Origin: Nocardia aurantiaca
Lineage (GTDB): Bacteria > Actinomycetota > Actinomycetes > Mycobacteriales > Mycobacteriaceae
NCBI RefSeq assembly: GCF_009708175.1
Contig: NZ_WMBB01000001.1
Coordinates: forward strand, 1-64,000
Reading direction: 5' to 3'
Length of the DNA stretch: 64,000 nucleotides
Both the position numbers and the translations under genes were made by a program. Below, in pieces: positions 42,556 through 51,581 of the stretch (positions are counted from its first letter, which is position 1; each line of letters begins with the position of its first letter). The notes under the pieces are model-generated. The model had not been told where the DNA came from and did no database searches. It saw nothing but the letters and a program-made list of their open reading frames with translations.

Positions 42556-44205
42556 GTGAGCTACAACATTGCGGACCTTGTCGAGCACACCATCGACCTC
42601 ATGCCGGACCGAGTCGCGCTGGTTGACGACGCTCGCTCGGTGACCTATTCCGAGCTGGAGGACCGGGCCAACCGGCTGGCGCACTACCTGCAGGATCAGG
42701 GTGTTCAGCCAGGTGACAAGGTCGGCGTCTACTCGCGCAACACCGTCGAGGCCGTCGAGGCCATGGTGGCCATCTTCAAGGCGCGGGCAGTCATGATCAA
42801 CGTGAACTACCGCTACGTTGAGAACGAGTTGCAGTACATCTTCGAGAACTCGGATATGGTCGCGCTCGTTCACGAGCGCCGCTACAGCGACAAGGTGGCC
42901 AATGTGCTGCCGAACGTGCCGACGATCAAGACGGTCATCACCGTCGAGGACGGCACCGACCTGCCGCTGCCTCCCGGCGCGGTCGAATACGAAGCGGCGC
43001 TGGCTGGTTCGCGCGGCGGGCGCGATTTCGGTGAGCGCTCGGCCGACGACATCATCATGATCTACACCGGCGGCACCACCGGCATGCCCAAGGGCGTCAT
43101 GTGGCGCCACGAGGACTGGTGGCGAGTCCTCGGCGGTGGCATCAACTTCTACACCGGTGAATTCATCCAGGACGAGTGGGAACAGTCCAAGGGCGGTGCG
43201 AGCGGCAACGCTCCTCTGGTGCGCTACCCGATCCCGCCGCTGATCCACGGCGGCGCGTTCACCGCGACGCTGCACAGCCTGTTCGACGGCGGCAAGGCCG
43301 TCATGCTGCCCGAGTTCAGCGCGCACGGCGTGTGGCAGGCCATCCAGCGGCACGGCATCAACATGATCTTCATCACCGGCGACGCCATGGCTCGTCCAAT
43401 GCTCGACGCGCTCGCGCAAGGCCACCCGGAAACTGGTGAGCCGTACCAGCATTCGAGCCTGTGGGTGCTGGCCAGCAGTGCGGCGCTGTTCTCGCCCGCG
43501 CTGAAGGACCAGTTCATCGAACACTTCCCGAACGCGCTCATCACCGACTCGATCGGCTCCTCGGAGACCGGCTTCGGCGGTCTGGCCGTGGCGGCCAAGG
43601 GCGCCACCCACACCGGCGGGCCGCGCGTGAAGATCGACGGTTCCACCAAGGTGCTCGACGAGGAGGGCAACGAGGTCGTGCCCGGCTCCGGTCAGATCGG
43701 CATGCTGGCTCGAACCGGCAACATCCCGCTCGGCTACTACAACGACCCGGTGAAGACCGCCGAAACCTTCAAGGTGTTCAACGGCGTTCGCTACTCCATC
43801 CCCGGCGACTACGCCCGCGTGGAGGAGGACGGCACCGTCACCATGCTGGGCCGCGGCTCGGTGTCCATCAACTCCGGCGGCGAGAAGATCTTCCCCGAGG
43901 AGGTCGAGGGCGCGCTCAAGGCGCACCCGGAGATCTTCGACGCGCTGGTGGTCGGCGTGCCCGACGAGCGCTGGGGGCAGCGGGTGGTCGCGGTCGTGCA
44001 GTGCCGCGGCGAGTCCCGCCCGACCCTCGAGGAACTGCGCCCGACGCTGATCAAGGAGATCTCCTCCTACAAGATGCCGCGCAGTCTGTGGTTCGTGGAC
44101 GAGATCAAGCGGTCCCCGGCCGGTAAGCCCGATTACAAGTGGGCCAAGGCGCAGACCGAGGCCCGCGAGGCCGACGACCACGCCCATGCCTCCAACGCCA
44201 AGTAG
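42556..44205 (+). CDS. fadD19: FadD19, steroid side-chain acyl-CoA synthetase
   Basis: A 549-residue ANL ligase matching Rv3515c, which activates the C26/C27 acid made by CYP125 and is needed for C-24 branched sterols. The AMP motif is MIYTGGTTGMPKGVMWRHED (about 172-191). Further motifs are DSIGSSETGFGG, GDYARVEEDGTVTMLGRGSV, NSGGEKIFPEEVEGAL and the C-terminal lysine in SPAGKPDYKWAK. GTG 42556 is preferred over upstream in-frame codons because TATTTT lies 6 nt upstream, giving a leaderless mRNA, and because the protein then starts at the family position (SYNIADLVEHTIDLMPDRVA). Confidence 0.93.
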   Translation: MSYNIADLVEHTIDLMPDRVALVDDARSVTYSELEDRANRLAHYLQDQGVQPGDKVGVYSRNTVEAVEAMVAIFKARAVMINVNYRYVENELQYIFENSDMVALVHERRYSDKVANVLPNVPTIKTVITVEDGTDLPLPPGAVEYEAALAGSRGGRDFGERSADDIIMIYTGGTTGMPKGVMWRHEDWWRVLGGGINFYTGEFIQDEWEQSKGGASGNAPLVRYPIPPLIHGGAFTATLHSLFDGGKAVMLPEFSAHGVWQAIQRHGINMIFITGDAMARPMLDALAQGHPETGEPYQHSSLWVLASSAALFSPALKDQFIEHFPNALITDSIGSSETGFGGLAVAAKGATHTGGPRVKIDGSTKVLDEEGNEVVPGSGQIGMLARTGNIPLGYYNDPVKTAETFKVFNGVRYSIPGDYARVEEDGTVTMLGRGSVSINSGGEKIFPEEVEGALKAHPEIFDALVVGVPDERWGQRVVAVVQCRGESRPTLEELRPTLIKEISSYKMPRSLWFVDEIKRSPAGKPDYKWAKAQTEAREADDHAHASNAK

Positions 44206-44229
44206 GGGAACCCCAGCTCTGCGAACCTC

Positions 44230-44260
44230 CCGTGCCGCCTGATTTCACAGGCGGGCACGG
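44230..44260 (+). terminator. Hairpin after fadD19
   Basis: CCGTGCCGCCTG (44230-44241) can pair with CAGGCGGGCACGG (44248-44260) with a one-base bulge. No T-run follows. Confidence 0.4.
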
Positions 44261-44407
44261 CCCCGGGGTGAGGGGTTGTCGCGACCGCCCTTTTTCGCTG
44301 GTGGGCACGGCCGTTGGGTTCGGGCGGGCACGGTTGGTCCTGTGGACGGGCCGGCCCAGCGAATTCGCGGGTGTGTCTTGTCGGTGGGCTGTGCGAGGCT
44401 TTCCGAC

Positions 44408-45403
44408 ATGAGCGAGAAGGTGGGCGGCACCGTTTCGGACGACGTGCTGCGGTCTTTCGAGGGGCACCGACGCGAGTTGTGCGCGTACGCGTATCGAATG
44501 CTCGGATCCTCGTTCGAAGCCGAGGACGCGGTGCAGGAGACCTTCACGCGCGCGTGGAAGTCCTACAACTCGTTCGAGGGACGGTCCAGCCTGCGTTCCT
44601 GGTTGTACAAGATCGCGACCAATGTCTGTCTGGACATGCTGGACGGTCCCCAGCGGCGCGCCAGACCCATGGACCTCAACGGTCCCTCGGCTCCCGATTC
44701 GCACTTGTCCGCACCGGAGCCGGATTACGTGTGGGTGGAACCGATTCCGAACGCGCTCGCCTTCGGTGCGGATCCCGCCGAGGCCGCCAGCGCGAAAGAC
44801 ACGCTGCGCCTTGCCTTCGTGGCCGCGGTGCAGCATCTGCCCGCCAGCCAGCGCGCCATTCTGATCATGCGCGAGGTCCTGCGCTTCTCGGCCGGTGAGA
44901 CCGCCGACATGCTCAACGTCTCTCCGGCATCGGTGAACAGCGCCCTGCAGCGGGCCCGCGCCACCCTGTCGAAGGTCCAGGAGAAGTCCACGGTCTCGGA
45001 CGTCTTCGATGAGAACAACGAGCAGCAGCGCAAACTCGTCGACGACTTCGTCAAGGCCTTCGAGGCCTATGACATGAACGCCCTCACCGAGCTGCTGAAA
45101 GCCGATGTGGCGCTGTCCATGCCGCCCTTCTCGCTATGGATCTCCGGCCCGGACGATGTGGCCGCCTTCATGCTCGGCACGGGCCACACCTGCCGGGATT
45201 CGCGCATGGTTCCGCTGCAAGGCGCCAACGGCCTGCCCGCATTCGGCCACTACAAGCCCGGTGATGAGCCCGGCCTCTGGACGCCGTGGTCCATCACCAC
45301 CCTGGAACTCGACCGTGATCGTATCTCCGGGCTCACCTTCTTCCTCGACACGGAGAAGCTGTTCCCACTCTTCGGTCTCCCCAGGGAGTTGCGCCCGAAC
45401 TAG
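44408..45403 (+). CDS. ECF RNA polymerase sigma factor with C-terminal SnoaL-like domain
   Basis: A 331-residue sigma factor. Region 2 is AYAYRMLGSSFEAEDAVQET, with FTRAWKSYNSFEGRSSLRSW next. Region 4 is LPASQRAILIMREVLRFSAG followed by ETADMLNVSPASVNSALQRA. After about residue 210 there is a SnoaL/NTF2-like extension (FEAYDMNALTELLKADVALS), typical of the SigG/sigma-70 TIGR02960-type ECF group, which lacks a linked anti-sigma gene and may be controlled by this domain. ATG 44408 begins the conserved region. The target genes are unknown. Confidence 0.87.
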   Translation: MSEKVGGTVSDDVLRSFEGHRRELCAYAYRMLGSSFEAEDAVQETFTRAWKSYNSFEGRSSLRSWLYKIATNVCLDMLDGPQRRARPMDLNGPSAPDSHLSAPEPDYVWVEPIPNALAFGADPAEAASAKDTLRLAFVAAVQHLPASQRAILIMREVLRFSAGETADMLNVSPASVNSALQRARATLSKVQEKSTVSDVFDENNEQQRKLVDDFVKAFEAYDMNALTELLKADVALSMPPFSLWISGPDDVAAFMLGTGHTCRDSRMVPLQGANGLPAFGHYKPGDEPGLWTPWSITTLELDRDRISGLTFFLDTEKLFPLFGLPRELRPN

Positions 45404-45438
45404 GCCGGGACTTCGGGGAATCCACGATAGGGGCAGCG

Positions 45439-46080
45439 GTGACGGTGGAGTTGCTCGCGGACGAGCGGTGGGCGGGGAGCCTGCGGGGCATGCTCGAGGG
45501 CGTCCGGCACGAGGCGGTCATGGCCATTGCCAGGCCGGTCCGGCCCGAGTCCGAATACCGTTCCGAGGACATGGTTTTCCGGCGGCTGCACGAGGCCGGG
45601 AAGCAGGTGCGGTTACTGCTCTCGTCCGCGTATGTGGGCAGCCGCGGTCGCCAGTCCGTATTGCGGCAATTCTCGCTCGGTTCGCGGATCCGGGTCACCG
45701 ACACCGATTTCTGCAACGTGCTGATCATCGACCGCGAGCGGGCGGCGCTGTGGTCGGCGGTGCCGGGAGCCGAACCGCGCGGCTATCTGGTGGCGGAACC
45801 GGCGCTGCTCGGCGTGGTGCACCAATTCGCGGTCCGCACCTGGCATTCGGCGCGGGCGCTGCGTGATCACCTGGAGCTGTGGGACGGCGGGCTCGACGCC
45901 GTGGCCCTCGCGGTGGTCGAGCAGCTGAACGCCGGGGCGAAGGATGAGACGGCGGCGCGGGCGCTGGGGGTGTCGCTGCGCACCTATCGGCGCTACGTCG
46001 CCGCCCTCATGGCCCGGTTCGATGTCAGTACCCGATTCCAGCTGGGCGTGCGGGTGCGCGAGCTCGGGCTATTGAGCTGA
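45439..46080 (+). CDS. LuxR-type HTH regulator
   Basis: A 213-residue protein. The C-terminal helix-turn-helix of the LuxR/GerE type (about 155-213) reads VVEQLNAGAKDETAARALGV, SLRTYRRYVAALMARFDVST and LGVRVRELGLL. The N-terminal part (MVFRRLHEAGKQVRLLLSSA and IRVTDTDFCNVLIIDRERAA) resembles the TrmB/phospholipase-D-like sensor part of actinomycete biosynthetic regulators. GTG 45439 has AGGGG upstream. It follows the sigma factor by 35 bp and may be co-transcribed. It is convergent with the FadD19 paralog, 16 bp away. Confidence 0.72.
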   Translation: MTVELLADERWAGSLRGMLEGVRHEAVMAIARPVRPESEYRSEDMVFRRLHEAGKQVRLLLSSAYVGSRGRQSVLRQFSLGSRIRVTDTDFCNVLIIDRERAALWSAVPGAEPRGYLVAEPALLGVVHQFAVRTWHSARALRDHLELWDGGLDAVALAVVEQLNAGAKDETAARALGVSLRTYRRYVAALMARFDVSTRFQLGVRVRELGLLS

Positions 46081-46096
46081 GCGAACGCTTCCGCGG

Positions 46097-47683
46097 TCAG
46101 CCGGGCACGCGCATCGCGTCGGCGTGCGCGGCCGCGTACCGCTTGGCGGCGGGATAGTTGGCCTTGCCGCTGGGCTGCCGCATGACCTCCTCGACCAGCC
46201 AATACCCGCGCGGCGCCTTGTACCCCGCGATCTTGGTGCGCAGGTGTGCGTCGAGCTCGTCGAGCGCGAGGGCGGCACCCGGCCGCGGCTGCACCACCGC
46301 TGCCACAGCCTGCCCGAACCGTTCGTTCGGGATGCCGATCACCAGTGCGTCGAAGACGTCCGGGTGAGACTTGAGCGCCGTCTCGACCTCCTCCGGAAAC
46401 ACCTTCTCGCCACCGGTATTGACGCACTCCGACCCGCGGCCGAGCAGCGTGACCGACCCGTCGGCTTCATAGCGGGCGCAATCACCCGGTGCCACATAGC
46501 GTTTGCCGTCGATCTCGAAGAAGATGGTCTTCGATTTCTCCGGATCCTTGTAATAGCCGATCGGCACATGCCCGGTGCGGGCCATCCGGCCCACGGCTCC
46601 GGGCCGGGGCCGCACCAGGTTTCCCTCGTCGTCCAGCAGCGCGGCCTGCGCCCCGAACTTCACCCGCGGACCCTGGGTGTGGTCGGAATCCTTGGTGACC
46701 ACCGACAACCCGGTGCTGCCGCTCTCCGACGAGCCGATCACGTCGGTAATGAACAATTGAGGGAAGGCGTCGATGTATTGCTGTTTGAGCGAGTGCGAGA
46801 ACAGCGCGGCGTGGCTGCTGAACGCCCACAGCGACGAAACCTCGTACTGTCCCTCGTGATACGCCGCGAGCAGCGGCTTGGCCATGGCGTCGCCGACCAC
46901 GGTGAGCACATTGACGCGGTGTTGCTCCACCACCCGCCAGACCTCGTGCGCGTCGAACTGCGGCACCAACACCACGGTGCCGCCGGAATGCAGGGTGAGG
47001 AACGCCGCCCACTGCGCCGCGCCGTGGATGAGCGGCGAGAGCGGAGCCATGACGATCCCGCTCGGCGCGGAACCGGCATTGTTCGCCAATTCCCATTCAT
47101 CCGAGACGTATTCACCCGTCACATGGTTGATGCCGCCACCGAGCGCACGCCATACGTCCTCGTGCCGCCACATGACGCCCTTGGGCATGCCGGTGGTGCC
47201 GCCGGTGTAGAGGATGTAGAGATCGTCCCCGCTACGCGGGCCGAAATCGCGGTCCGGCGACTGCGCGGCGAGGGCCGCGTCGTAGCCCGGACCGACCGCG
47301 AGCACCTCGGTCAGGCCGGGCGCCGACGACCGGACCCCCGCCACGATGCCGGAGTAGCGCGCTTCGTGCACAAGCGCTTTCAGATCCGCGTTCTCGACGA
47401 TGTAGCGCACCTCGTCGGCGACGTAGCGATAGTTCACGCACACCGAGACCACCCGCAATTTATAGGTCGCGAGCATCGTTTCGAGCGCTTCCACGCAATT
47501 GCGCGAGTAGACGCCGACGTGATCGCCCGCGCCGATACCGCGGGCGGCCAGGTGATGGGCGAGCCGGTTGGCCCGCTCGTCCAGTTCGCGATAGGTGAGC
47601 CGCCGGTCCTCGCAGATCAGGGCCGTTCGCGCCGGGACCGCGTCCGCCGCGTGCTCGAACAGGTCTGCAACATTGAAAGCCAT
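46097..47683 (-). CDS. Acyl-CoA synthetase, FadD19 paralog
   Basis: A 528-residue ANL ligase with the same architecture as FadD19: start MAFNVADLFEHAADAVPART, AMP motif LYILYTGGTTGMPKGVMWRH, DVIGSSESGSTG, GDCARYEADGSVTLLGRGSE, NTGGEKVFPEEVETAL, and C-terminal QPSGKANYPAAKRYAA. The sequence match through MPKGVMWRHED to NTGGEKVFPEEVE marks it as a FadD19 paralog, not FadD17. The substrate is unknown; another sterol acid is plausible. ATG 47683 starts the family region. No KstR-type box was noticed upstream, so control may differ. Confidence 0.83.
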   Translation of the reverse strand: MAFNVADLFEHAADAVPARTALICEDRRLTYRELDERANRLAHHLAARGIGAGDHVGVYSRNCVEALETMLATYKLRVVSVCVNYRYVADEVRYIVENADLKALVHEARYSGIVAGVRSSAPGLTEVLAVGPGYDAALAAQSPDRDFGPRSGDDLYILYTGGTTGMPKGVMWRHEDVWRALGGGINHVTGEYVSDEWELANNAGSAPSGIVMAPLSPLIHGAAQWAAFLTLHSGGTVVLVPQFDAHEVWRVVEQHRVNVLTVVGDAMAKPLLAAYHEGQYEVSSLWAFSSHAALFSHSLKQQYIDAFPQLFITDVIGSSESGSTGLSVVTKDSDHTQGPRVKFGAQAALLDDEGNLVRPRPGAVGRMARTGHVPIGYYKDPEKSKTIFFEIDGKRYVAPGDCARYEADGSVTLLGRGSECVNTGGEKVFPEEVETALKSHPDVFDALVIGIPNERFGQAVAAVVQPRPGAALALDELDAHLRTKIAGYKAPRGYWLVEEVMRQPSGKANYPAAKRYAAAHADAMRVPG

Positions 47684-47780
47684 GAGCCCACCCTCGCTTT
47701 CGCGGCAGTGGAGCGACAGTTCATCGGATGGCAGGATGCTGCCATCCGGCCACTCGCAGGGCTGGTGAACGAATACGGGG

Positions 47781-48197
47781 TCAGCGGCCCGGGTACGCCA
47801 TATGGAACGGCTCCCACTGATGGCCGTCGGGGTCGAGGAACGTGCGTCCGTACATGCCCACCTCGGCCTCCTGGGTGCGCCGCTCGGCATGGACCTCCTC
47901 GATACCGCCGGCGCGAATCGCCGCCTCGGTGAGGTCGTCGACCTCCTCGGGGCCGGTGAGGGCCAGCGCGTAGAGACCGCAGACGGTGCCGCGGATGTCA
48001 CCGAGGGGTCGGGTGCTGAAGGTGGTGAAGAAATCGCGGGTCAGCAGCATGACGCAGATATTGTCGTCGATCATGATGCAGGCGGCGTTGCCATCGGTGA
48101 AGTCCTGGTTCACCTTCCAGCCGATGGCCTCGTAGAAGCGCTTGGAGCGGTCCAGGTCGGCGACCGGCAGATTGATGAAGATCATCTTGCTCGGCAT
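47781..48197 (-). CDS. VOC (glyoxalase/bleomycin-resistance-like) protein
   Basis: A 138-residue protein with two beta-alpha-beta-beta-beta modules of the vicinal-oxygen-chelate fold: FINLPVADLDRSKRFYEAIG first, then GMYGRTFLDPDGHQWEPFHM at the end with likely metal ligands. No specific reaction can be given; many such proteins are lyases or binding proteins. ATG 48197 is the start. It lies 97 bp upstream of the acyl-CoA synthetase in the same direction and diverges from the glycosyltransferase. Confidence 0.8.
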   Translation of the reverse strand: MPSKMIFINLPVADLDRSKRFYEAIGWKVNQDFTDGNAACIMIDDNICVMLLTRDFFTTFSTRPLGDIRGTVCGLYALALTGPEEVDDLTEAAIRAGGIEEVHAERRTQEAEVGMYGRTFLDPDGHQWEPFHMAYPGR

Positions 48198-48290
48198 GGT
48201 GGTTCGTCCCTCTCATTCGATGTATTCGTGGGGACGAAGCGGGTGCGGGAAACTCATCGGTCGTGCAAGAGTGGCTGATGGAGGTGCCCG

Positions 48291-49505
48291 ATGAAACACA
48301 GCTACCTGCTCGCTCTCACCGGTGACGGTGGAACCGTGCCGCCCGAACTGGGTGTGGTGCGACGGCTGGTGCGGCGTGGACATCGGGTGACGGTGCTCGC
48401 CGAGGAATCCCTGGCCGGTCCGGTGGCGGCGACGGGGGCGCGGCTGCGGCCGCGCGCGGGGGCGGGATACGCCCGCGACACCGCCGACGAGATCGATGCC
48501 GAACGGCCCGATCTGGTGCTGGCCTCCTACTTCGCCTTCGGGGCCATGGTCGCGGCGCAGGCGTGCGAGGTGCCGTTCTCGGTGCTCATGCCCGGCATCT
48601 ACCCGTTGCCCGTGGAAGGCGGGCCGCCACCAGGTTCCGGGTTCGGCAAGGCACGCGGGCCGGTGGGCCGGTTGCGCGACCGGGTGGTGGGTTCACTGGT
48701 GCAGCGGCGCTGGGACGAGGAACTGCTACCCAAGCTCAATGCCCTGCGCGCGGACTTCGGGCTGGAGCGGCTGGCCCACTATCAGGATCAGGCGCGGCTG
48801 GCGCGCCGGCAGCTGGTGTTGTCCAGCGCCGCTTTCGATTTCCCGGGGCAGGGCCCCGACGGGGTGCGCTGGGTCGGCCCGATCCTGGACGAGCCGGATT
48901 GGGTCGAGGGCACGACCTGGACGCAGCACGACGGCGGCGATCCGCTGGTCCTGGTCGCGCTGTCCACCACCTTCCGCTCCGCTTCCCTGCGCCTGCGCCA
49001 AACCGAGTGTCTGCAAAGGATTTCCGAGGCCCTGAGTTTGCTCCCGGTGCGCGGCGTCATCACCACCGGCCCGGCCGTGGATCCCGGTGAGATCCGCGCT
49101 CCCCGGAATGTGGCGGTGATGCGCGCCGCCCCGCACAGCGAGATCATGCGCCACTCCAGCCTGGTCGTCACCCACGGCGGCCACGGCACCCTGATGCGGG
49201 CCTTCGCCGCCGATCTTCCGGTCGTGGTGCTCCCGCACGGCCGCGACAATGCCGACAACGCCGCCCGCGTGCGCGCCCACCATGCCGGAACGACGTTGCC
49301 GCAGACCGCGACTCCGCAGCGCATCGCCCGCGCCGTCCGCCATACCCTGCGCACCCCGGCCTGCTATCGGGCCGCCGCCGAGCTGGGTCGCGCCATCCGC
49401 CATGACGCCCGCGGCGAATCCCTGCTGTACGAACTCGAACCCGCCCTCGATCACCCCGACCCGGCCGGTGACCGGATCCTCTCGGTGCGCGAACTGGAAT
49501 CGTGA
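48291..49505 (+). CDS. UDP-glycosyltransferase-like enzyme (GT1, MGT type)
   Basis: A 404-residue GT-B glycosyltransferase. The N-terminal acceptor domain begins MKHSYLLALTGDGGTVPPEL with RRLVRRGHRVTVLAEES. The C-terminal nucleotide-sugar domain has VAVMRAAPHSEIMRHSSLVV, THGGHGTLMRAFAADLPVVV and LPHGRDNADNAARVRAHHAG, close to the GT1 donor-binding signature. The acceptor is unknown; in a sterol locus a lipid or steroid glycoside is possible. The next gene follows after 37 bp. Confidence 0.82.
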   Translation: MKHSYLLALTGDGGTVPPELGVVRRLVRRGHRVTVLAEESLAGPVAATGARLRPRAGAGYARDTADEIDAERPDLVLASYFAFGAMVAAQACEVPFSVLMPGIYPLPVEGGPPPGSGFGKARGPVGRLRDRVVGSLVQRRWDEELLPKLNALRADFGLERLAHYQDQARLARRQLVLSSAAFDFPGQGPDGVRWVGPILDEPDWVEGTTWTQHDGGDPLVLVALSTTFRSASLRLRQTECLQRISEALSLLPVRGVITTGPAVDPGEIRAPRNVAVMRAAPHSEIMRHSSLVVTHGGHGTLMRAFAADLPVVVLPHGRDNADNAARVRAHHAGTTLPQTATPQRIARAVRHTLRTPACYRAAAELGRAIRHDARGESLLYELEPALDHPDPAGDRILSVRELES

Positions 49506-49542
49506 AGCGCGCCGGAGGTCAGCTCCGGTTACCGTGGGCCTC

Positions 49543-50238
49543 ATGAATTTCCTGGCCATTTTGAGTGAGAAGCTGAAAGAGTTCGGTGAGCTGCTCACGC
49601 CCGGGGCCGATGTGAATACGCCCGTCCCGAGCTGCGGTGACTGGACCCTCTACGACCTGGTCGATCACGTCGGGCAGGGGAATCTGTGGGTGGTCACGGC
49701 TGTCGCGGAGGGCCGCGGCGATCTCCAGGGAGAGCCCGCGCCGAAGGATCCGGCCGCATTGCGGGCCTGGTACGACGGCACGGCCGAGGCGATCGTCGAG
49801 GCGCTGTCGGTGGATCCCGAGACCCCGGCGTGGACCTTCACCTCGCAGCTGCCGCGCACCGTCGGCTTCTGGCAGCGGCGTCGGGCGCAGGAGACGCTCA
49901 TGCACCTGTGGGACGCACAGGAAGCGCTCGGCGCCGCCGAGGCGTTCGAGCCGGACCTGGCGGCCGATGGCATCAGCGAGGTCTTCGAACTGTTCGCGCC
50001 CCGCATGATCAAGCGGGGCCTGGCCACCGAGCCGGAGGTCGCGGTACGAGTGCGGGCCACCGACACCGGGCAGAGCTGGACCTACGGCCCGGGCACCCCG
50101 GTGGCCGAAATCGCCGGTACCGCTTCGGATCTGCTGCTCGCGCTGTGGCAGCGCAAGCCCGCCAAGGACGCGGCGTTCACCTGGCAGGGCAACTGGGCGG
50201 CGGGGGAGCGGGTGCTCGCCGGTCCGCTGGTGCCGTAA
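49543..50238 (+). CDS. Maleylpyruvate isomerase/mycothiol-dependent enzyme family protein
   Basis: A 231-residue protein of the DinB-like mycothiol-dependent family. The N-terminal four-helix region carries TPVPSCGDWTLYDLVDHVGQ, with the metal-type His in DLVDHVGQG, and ETLMHLWDAQEALGAAEAFE supplies the next. A C-terminal SCP2-like part follows (VRVRATDTGQSWTYGPGTPV, then EIAGTASDLLLALWQR). The reaction is unknown. ATG 49543 begins the domain; the open frame further upstream overlaps the glycosyltransferase and is rejected. Ends at a bidirectional terminator. Confidence 0.8.
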   Translation: MNFLAILSEKLKEFGELLTPGADVNTPVPSCGDWTLYDLVDHVGQGNLWVVTAVAEGRGDLQGEPAPKDPAALRAWYDGTAEAIVEALSVDPETPAWTFTSQLPRTVGFWQRRRAQETLMHLWDAQEALGAAEAFEPDLAADGISEVFELFAPRMIKRGLATEPEVAVRVRATDTGQSWTYGPGTPVAEIAGTASDLLLALWQRKPAKDAAFTWQGNWAAGERVLAGPLVP

Positions 50239-50260
50239 ACAGTTCCAGGACAAGGAAAAC

Positions 50261-50298
50261 GGCGAGGTGGTGGCCGGTATGGAAACCACCGCCTCGCC
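50261..50298. terminator. Bidirectional terminator between converging genes
   Basis: GGCGAGGTGGTGG (50261-50273) pairs with CCACCGCCTCGCC (50286-50298) with one mismatch/wobble and a 12-nt loop. It serves the plus gene ending at 50238 and fadE27 ending at 50340. Confidence 0.75.
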
Positions 50299-50339
50299 GT
50301 CGGCCGCAGTGCAGGGTCGGCCGAGTCTCCTGAGAGTCG

Positions 50340-51467
50340 TTACTGCGCCGCGTCGCTCAGCAGCGCCCCGAGGGCCCGCAGGTGGTCGGTCGCGCCGCCC
50401 AGCGCGAACTCGTTGTGCTTGGCCGCGGTGAAGTACTGGTTCACGATGTGGTCCCGGTCGATGCCGACGCCGCCGTGTACGTGCACCACGGTGTGGGCGA
50501 CCCGATGGCCCGCCTCCGCGGCCCAGTACTTCGCGGTGTGGACCTCGGCCGCGGCGGGCAGGCCCTCGGCCAGCCGCCATGCCGCCTGCTGCACCGCGAG
50601 CCGGACACCCTGCACGTCGATGTAGCTGTCGGCCAAGCGCTGGGCCACGGCCTGGAAGCTGCCGATCTTCCGGTTGAACTGCTCGCGCTCGCGGGCGTAG
50701 TCGGCGACCAGCTCCAGACCCTTCTCGACCACGCCGAGCTGGGTGGCGGCCAGGCCGAGCCAGGCGCGCTCGAGCAGCCAGTTCAGGATCTCGCCGCCTT
50801 GGTCTACGGTGCCCACCAATTCGGCGGGGGTACCGGCGAATTCGACCTCGGCCTCGGGGGAGCGGTCGGTGACGATCTGGTCCTCGACACGCACCGAGGC
50901 GTGCGACGGGTCGACCAGGAAGACGGCGGGCAGCCCGTCGACACTGGCGGACACCAGGATTCGCGCCGCCTGGCGGGCGAAGGGCACCGTGGTCTTGAGA
51001 CCGGTCAGCTGCCAGCCGTCACCCGCGATAGCAGTGGTCACCGGGCCGGCGAGCTCCCAATTGCGCTCCTCGCTCAGCGCGGTGGTGAGGATGATCTCGC
51101 CGGTCGCGGCCCGTGCGGCCAGCTCGCGCTGGGCCTGCGAGCCGAACCGCGCCAGCGCGCCCGCGCCGAGCACGATCGACCACAGGTACGGCACGGGCGC
51201 GACGGACTTGCCGATCTCGCGCAGGATGGCCGTCTGCTCCAGCACGCCGAAGTCGCTGCCGCCCACCGTCTCCGGCAGGGCCGCGGCCAGCACGCCGGTC
51301 TCGGCGAGCGAGTTCCACAGTGATTCGTCGAAGCGCACGGTCGGGTTTCCGGCCGCGTCGGTGTTCTTGTCGAGCTCACGCAGCCGGTCGGCGGTAACGA
51401 GCTTGCCGGTGACCTCGGCGGTGAGGCGGGCCAGATCCTGCTGCGCCTCGGTAAGGGTGAAATCCAT
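50340..51467 (-). CDS. fadE27: FadE27 (ChsE5), steroid side-chain acyl-CoA dehydrogenase subunit
   Basis: A 375-residue acyl-CoA dehydrogenase matching Rv3505. With FadE26 it forms the alpha2beta2 ChsE4-ChsE5 dehydrogenase for the first beta-oxidation rounds of the cholesterol side chain. Landmarks are MDFTLTEAQQDLARLTAEVT, FNRKIGSFQAVAQRLADSYI, and the C-terminal VVHVHGGVGIDRDHIVNQYF. The ATG 51467 start excludes an upstream in-frame extension made of repeat sequence. A 114-bp gap holding a repeat element separates it from fadE26. Confidence 0.91.
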   Translation of the reverse strand: MDFTLTEAQQDLARLTAEVTGKLVTADRLRELDKNTDAAGNPTVRFDESLWNSLAETGVLAAALPETVGGSDFGVLEQTAILREIGKSVAPVPYLWSIVLGAGALARFGSQAQRELAARAATGEIILTTALSEERNWELAGPVTTAIAGDGWQLTGLKTTVPFARQAARILVSASVDGLPAVFLVDPSHASVRVEDQIVTDRSPEAEVEFAGTPAELVGTVDQGGEILNWLLERAWLGLAATQLGVVEKGLELVADYAREREQFNRKIGSFQAVAQRLADSYIDVQGVRLAVQQAAWRLAEGLPAAAEVHTAKYWAAEAGHRVAHTVVHVHGGVGIDRDHIVNQYFTAAKHNEFALGGATDHLRALGALLSDAAQ

Positions 51468-51487
51468 GATGATTACCTTGGTTTCGC

Positions 51488-51569
51488 GCGATGTGGGTGT
51501 CAGACCCGGAGCCGTCGCTCCGCTTCTCCGTGTTGCTCGCGTAACCACGGAGGGGCCCGCTCACATCGC
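51488..51569 (+). repeat. MITE-like repeat between fadE26 and fadE27
   Basis: An 82-bp stretch bounded by GCGATGTG (51488-51495) and CACATCGC (51562-51569), perfect 8-bp inverted ends. Its interior, in plus orientation, matches the third micro-ORF unit at 32444 by eye: GTCGCT, then TTGCTCGCGTAA, then CGGAG-GGCCC. It is inserted against the direction of the fadE genes, so here it carries no coupling frame. Confidence 0.6.
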
Positions 51570-51581
51570 TATCGGACACAG

